The notes beneath the pieces are model-generated. The model was not told where the DNA came from, made no database searches, and saw only the letters and a program-made list of their open reading frames with translations. Made by a program: the position numbers and the translations under genes. From the NCBI GenBank assembly GCA_022572355.1, contig JACZWC010000003.1, positions 1 through 64,000 on the forward strand: a stretch of DNA of 64,000 bases, read 5' to 3'. Origin of the DNA: Bacteroidota bacterium. Its GTDB lineage: Bacteria > Bacteroidota > Bacteroidia > NORP154. This document shows positions 60,910 through 64,000 of this stretch, one piece after another (positions within the stretch are counted from its first letter, which is position 1; every line of letters starts with the position of its first letter).

Positions 60910-62214
60910 ATGGGCAATATTGTAGCAATAGTAGGAAGGCCAAACGTAGGGAAATCCACCTTGTTTAACAGGTTAACCAAAACGCGGCACGCCATTGTAG
61001 ATGAGCAAAGCGGCGTAACGCGAGATCGACACTACGGCAAGGTAGATTGGAATGGTATGGAGTTCTCAATCATCGATACCGGCGGATACGTCTCCGGTTC
61101 CGATGATATCTACGAGAGTGAGATTCGCAAACAAGCGCTGATCGCTATGGAAGAATCAGACCTCATCCTCTTTATGGTAGATGTAACTACAGGAATTACA
61201 GGCCTGGATCAGGAACTGGCCAATATTCTCCGTAAATCTAAAAAGCAGGTGTACCTGATGGCCAACAAAGTAGACAACAACGATCAAATTGCACTGTCGC
61301 ACGAGTTCTATTCATTGGGAATGGATGAACCTTATTGCATTTCGTCTATCAATGGTAAAGGTACCGGAGATCTCCTGGATGTGGTAGTGAGTTCACTGAA
61401 GGAAAAACCAGAAGAGGACAAGAGTGATTTGCCCAGAATCGCTGTTGTAGGCCGCCCGAATGTGGGAAAATCGTCTCTGATAAATGCTCTTGTTGGCGAA
61501 GACAGAAATATTGTCACGCCACTCCCTGGCACGACACGGGATTCAATCAACACGCACTATAAAGCTTTCGGGCACGACTTTATCCTGATTGATACAGCTG
61601 GCCTGCGAAAAAAGGCCAAAGTCACAGAAGACGTGGAGTTTTATTCCGTTATGAGATCCGTTCGCGCCATAGAAAATTGCGACGTGTGCTTGCTGCTCAT
61701 CGATGCTACAGAAGGTATGAATGCACAGGACCTAAACATTTTTGCACTGGCGGAGAGGAATAGGAAGGGAATTGTGATTCTTGTGAACAAATGGGACCTG
61801 ATGAAAAAAGAAACTGACTCGGTGAAAGAGTATGCGGCAAAGATTTTGAAAAAAACGGCTCCATTTACAGATGTCCCTATTGTCTTTACCTCGGTTCCTG
61901 AGAAGCAACGCTTGTTGAAAGCGCTGGAGATTGCTCTAAAAGTGAATGAAAATCGAACGAGAAAGATCAAAACATCCAAATTGAATAGCACAATGCTCGA
62001 GGTGATCGCTCAATATCCACCACCAGCGTTGAAGGGCAAATACATTAAGATCAAATTCGTAACGCAACTGCCAACATACGCGCCGTCATTCGCTTTCTTT
62101 TGCAATCTTCCTCAATATGTGAAAGAACCTTACAAAAGGTATCTGGAAAATAAAATGCGCGAGCATTTTAACTTTACAGGCGTCCCTATTCAAATTTTCT
62201 TCAGAAAGAAGTAG
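60910..62214 (+). CDS. der: GTPase Der (EngA)
   Basis: The 434-residue protein has two tandem GTPase domains: the first G1 [15 protein letters not shown], the second [16 protein letters not shown] near residue 185. Each has a matching NKxD ([18 protein letters not shown]). A C-terminal KH-like domain follows ([20 protein letters not shown], then [14 protein letters not shown]). It is required for 50S subunit assembly. It begins 2 nt after era and its stop is followed, 1 nt later, by the ATG of the truncated gene at the right edge. Confidence 0.97.
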   Translation: MGNIVAIVGRPNVGKSTLFNRLTKTRHAIVDEQSGVTRDRHYGKVDWNGMEFSIIDTGGYVSGSDDIYESEIRKQALIAMEESDLILFMVDVTTGITGLDQELANILRKSKKQVYLMANKVDNNDQIALSHEFYSLGMDEPYCISSINGKGTGDLLDVVVSSLKEKPEEDKSDLPRIAVVGRPNVGKSSLINALVGEDRNIVTPLPGTTRDSINTHYKAFGHDFILIDTAGLRKKAKVTEDVEFYSVMRSVRAIENCDVCLLLIDATEGMNAQDLNIFALAERNRKGIVILVNKWDLMKKETDSVKEYAAKILKKTAPFTDVPIVFTSVPEKQRLLKALEIALKVNENRTRKIKTSKLNSTMLEVIAQYPPPALKGKYIKIKFVTQLPTYAPSFAFFCNLPQYVKEPYKRYLENKMREHFNFTGVPIQIFFRKK

Positions 62215-62215
62215 A

Positions 62216-64000
62216 ATGAAGAATACGAGCATCCTCATATTCACAATTGTTTGTATGTGGTTCTCAGAAGCCGGTGGCCAATACACCAAATACAAAAAAT
62301 ACACTTACGACTGGGGAAATGATGTTCCTAAATCAATAGCCGTAGACAGTACGTTCTCTGATGAAGATGCGGTAATCTTAGTTGAGCAAAATTTTATGGA
62401 GGCATCGGGTACCAAAACTCCATTTCTCCAAATTCATATTGAAAAGAAATTTCGAATCAAATTTCTGACTAAAAAAGGAATTGAGAACTTCTCCAAATTT
62501 ACCATCCCAGAGTCTTTTGATCCAACCTTTGATTACAAAGACATACCTGTCGGAAATTTCAAGAAGCAACACAGGCCCAGATTGTTTGAAATCAATATTA
62601 AATACTTCGCCGCCAGAATAATCAAAGAGAATGGCAATATAGAAATAGCAGAAATTACGGACCGCAGTAAAGAGGAAAGAAAGATGTTGGACTACAATGT
62701 GAACATCTCTCACTCCTATGAATTTGAGATTACAAATTTACAAGTCGGTGATGAATTGGAAATTGCATACAAATTGGAATTACCCTATGTAGATAATTGG
62801 TATCTGTATTACTCCACGCGCGTCTTCTTTCACGGTATCACACCCAAACAGAATTACAGTTTTGTTTTAAAAACAAACGAGAAACTGCTAACCAAACTAA
62901 TGTTCCACAACGGATGCAAAGCAGACAGTATTGTCAAGGCAAACAAAAGAGACTACTATTACTTCACACGAGACAATCTACCTGGAGTAATGTATGAGGT
63001 CGGTTCAAGGCCCCACAAGACATTGCCCTATTTTGTGTACGATCTCAACCCTTCTGATGATAGGTTCTATTACCATTCGCCCTACTCTATGACAGATGCC
63101 GTTTTGCCTTTTTGGTTGTATATGCTAAAGTTGAGAGAATCTCAGGCTATTATAATACAGAGAAGGACAGAACCTATCATCGTAGACAAACAGTTCCGCA
63201 AAGTCAGAAAGTTCATCCTGAATACTACAGCATCAATACCCGAAGATCAGGCGTACAACAAAGTTCTGAGAATTCACCATACAATTGTCGACAGCTTCGA
63301 TTATCAAGATGACTATGCCTATCGCGCCGGCCTCGACACAAGGCTTGAGCGATTGGGCGACTTTACAGAAAACCGTATCCTGAGAGAAATAAGCAGGTAT
63401 AAACTCTATGCCCGAACTTTCAATTTGCTGGGTGTTCCCTACTCTACCGTATATTTTATGGATAAGAGAATAGCCGACATGAGCCAATCGTATATTTCAC
63501 CGATTATTGATAACGATTTTGCCTTTGTCATGGTCCACGAAGAACACCCCTTTTATATATATCCTAAAAAGAGCCGCTTTGGATATTACACGAATGAATT
63601 ACCTTTCTATTGGGAAAACACAGAAGTGCTATTTGTTAACTTTTATAATTTGTGGTCTGATCATATTGCAGATCTCCGCTTCGTTAATACACCAACCAGC
63701 ACGTTTAAGGAAAACTTTCGAATTTCATCCGTCCAGGCGACCGTAAATTTGGAAGACAAGTCAGTGGACTTTGACGTACGGCTAACACTATCGGGACAAT
63801 TTTCTACGATGATGAGAGGGCTGTATAAATATGATATCACAGACTCTTCCATTAACCCTTTATACAAGAAAAAGTTATGGATGCTAAATTCTCACACAGA
63901 ATTACTTCGAAGCTCTATTACCAAAGATTCGAAGCAGTATCCATTCAAATTCATACTCAACGCATCGTATAAAAGCAATGGCCTTATTGATGAAAGTACT
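62216..64000 (+). CDS. DUF3857/transglutaminase-like exported protein, N-terminal 595 residues
   Basis: The reading frame is open to the right edge. It has a signal peptide (ILIFTIVCMWFSEAGGQY). The first ~220 residues resemble the DUF3857 beta domain (IHIEKKFRIKFLTKKGIENF, YEFEITNLQVGDELEIAYKL). Residues about 330-420 have the layout of the transglutaminase-like domain (VLRIHHTIVDSFDYQDDYAY, RLGDFTENRILREISRYKLYARTFNLLGV). The usual active-site Cys in 'GdC.d.a.L' is absent, so it is probably not an active transglutaminase. Assignment is by layout, not by a clear motif. It is translated directly after der. Confidence 0.65.
   Translation, partial: MKNTSILIFTIVCMWFSEAGGQYTKYKKYTYDWGNDVPKSIAVDSTFSDEDAVILVEQNFMEASGTKTPFLQIHIEKKFRIKFLTKKGIENFSKFTIPESFDPTFDYKDIPVGNFKKQHRPRLFEINIKYFAARIIKENGNIEIAEITDRSKEERKMLDYNVNISHSYEFEITNLQVGDELEIAYKLELPYVDNWYLYYSTRVFFHGITPKQNYSFVLKTNEKLLTKLMFHNGCKADSIVKANKRDYYYFTRDNLPGVMYEVGSRPHKTLPYFVYDLNPSDDRFYYHSPYSMTDAVLPFWLYMLKLRESQAIIIQRRTEPIIVDKQFRKVRKFILNTTASIPEDQAYNKVLRIHHTIVDSFDYQDDYAYRAGLDTRLERLGDFTENRILREISRYKLYARTFNLLGVPYSTVYFMDKRIADMSQSYISPIIDNDFAFVMVHEEHPFYIYPKKSRFGYYTNELPFYWENTEVLFVNFYNLWSDHIADLRFVNTPTSTFKENFRISSVQATVNLEDKSVDFDVRLTLSGQFSTMMRGLYKYDITDSSINPLYKKKLWMLNSHTELLRSSITKDSKQYPFKFILNASYKSNGLIDEST

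Overview
The window is a chromosomal segment of a Bacteroidota bacterium, most likely Cytophagales-like or Flavobacteriia-like. The evidence is a gldJ gliding lipoprotein gene beside a PorP/SprF gene, proteins with type IX secretion (T9SS) C-terminal sorting domains, a MurF-alanine racemase fusion, HYC_CC_PP and TPR/coiled-coil proteins typical of the phylum, TAnnTTTG promoter-like boxes, almost no Shine-Dalgarno sites and many TTG/GTG starts. No plasmid, phage, transposase or CRISPR array is visible. The genus is not claimed.

Layout. 1-3.5 kb (minus): thymidine kinase, MurF-Alr fusion and the start of a beta-propeller protein, tightly linked. 3.6-9.9 kb (plus): acidic conserved protein, M28 peptidase, RsmI and MDR oxidoreductase as a tight operon, a MORN protein and a DASS anion symporter. 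9.9-15.7 kb: a TonB-dependent receptor, then a minus-strand ExbB-ExbD-TonB set and FolC. 15.9-21.4 kb: an RND efflux operon (permease, adaptor, TolC). 21.5-23.1 kb: a TPR membrane protein gene broken by a -1 frameshift at an A7 run. 23.3-26.5 kb (minus): a metal uptake set (HYC_CC_PP protein, HMA protein, TonB receptor). 26.9-30.4 kb (minus): voltage-sensor-like protein, NhaD and MscS, an ion-homeostasis cluster. 30.5-38.9 kb: AnmK, acyl-CoA dehydrogenase, stand-alone MurF, GldJ, PorP/SprF, kynurenine 3-monooxygenase and an MBL-fold hydrolase. 39-48.8 kb: a TolB-propeller/beta-barrel fusion, an M20 amidohydrolase, a large T9SS-exported metalloprotease and a YjbR protein. 48.9-51.9 kb: two overlapping intact paralogs of the broken TPR gene. 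52-57.5 kb: two small lipoproteins, a saccharopine-dehydrogenase-like gene flanked by two copies of a ~110-bp repeat, a nucleotidyltransferase plus CDP-alcohol phosphotransferase pair and an unknown membrane protein. 57.6-64 kb: initiator tRNA, a T9SS-exported EEP-family protein, a lipoprotein with a T9SS-like tail, Era, Der and a truncated transglutaminase-like protein.

Functional themes are envelope construction and recycling (MurF x2, Alr, AnmK), TonB-energised import (ExbBD-TonB plus two receptors), gliding/T9SS and its cargo, efflux and ion balance, and ribosome maturation (RsmI, Era, Der). The most unusual material is the TPR-three-TM paralog family: a nearly invariant membrane tail, no recognisable output domain, in-frame palindromic-repeat insertions between TPR units, a conserved 5-prime block, and a homopolymer frameshift in one copy. 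Several dispersed palindromic repeats and compact RNA-like folds between genes add to this.
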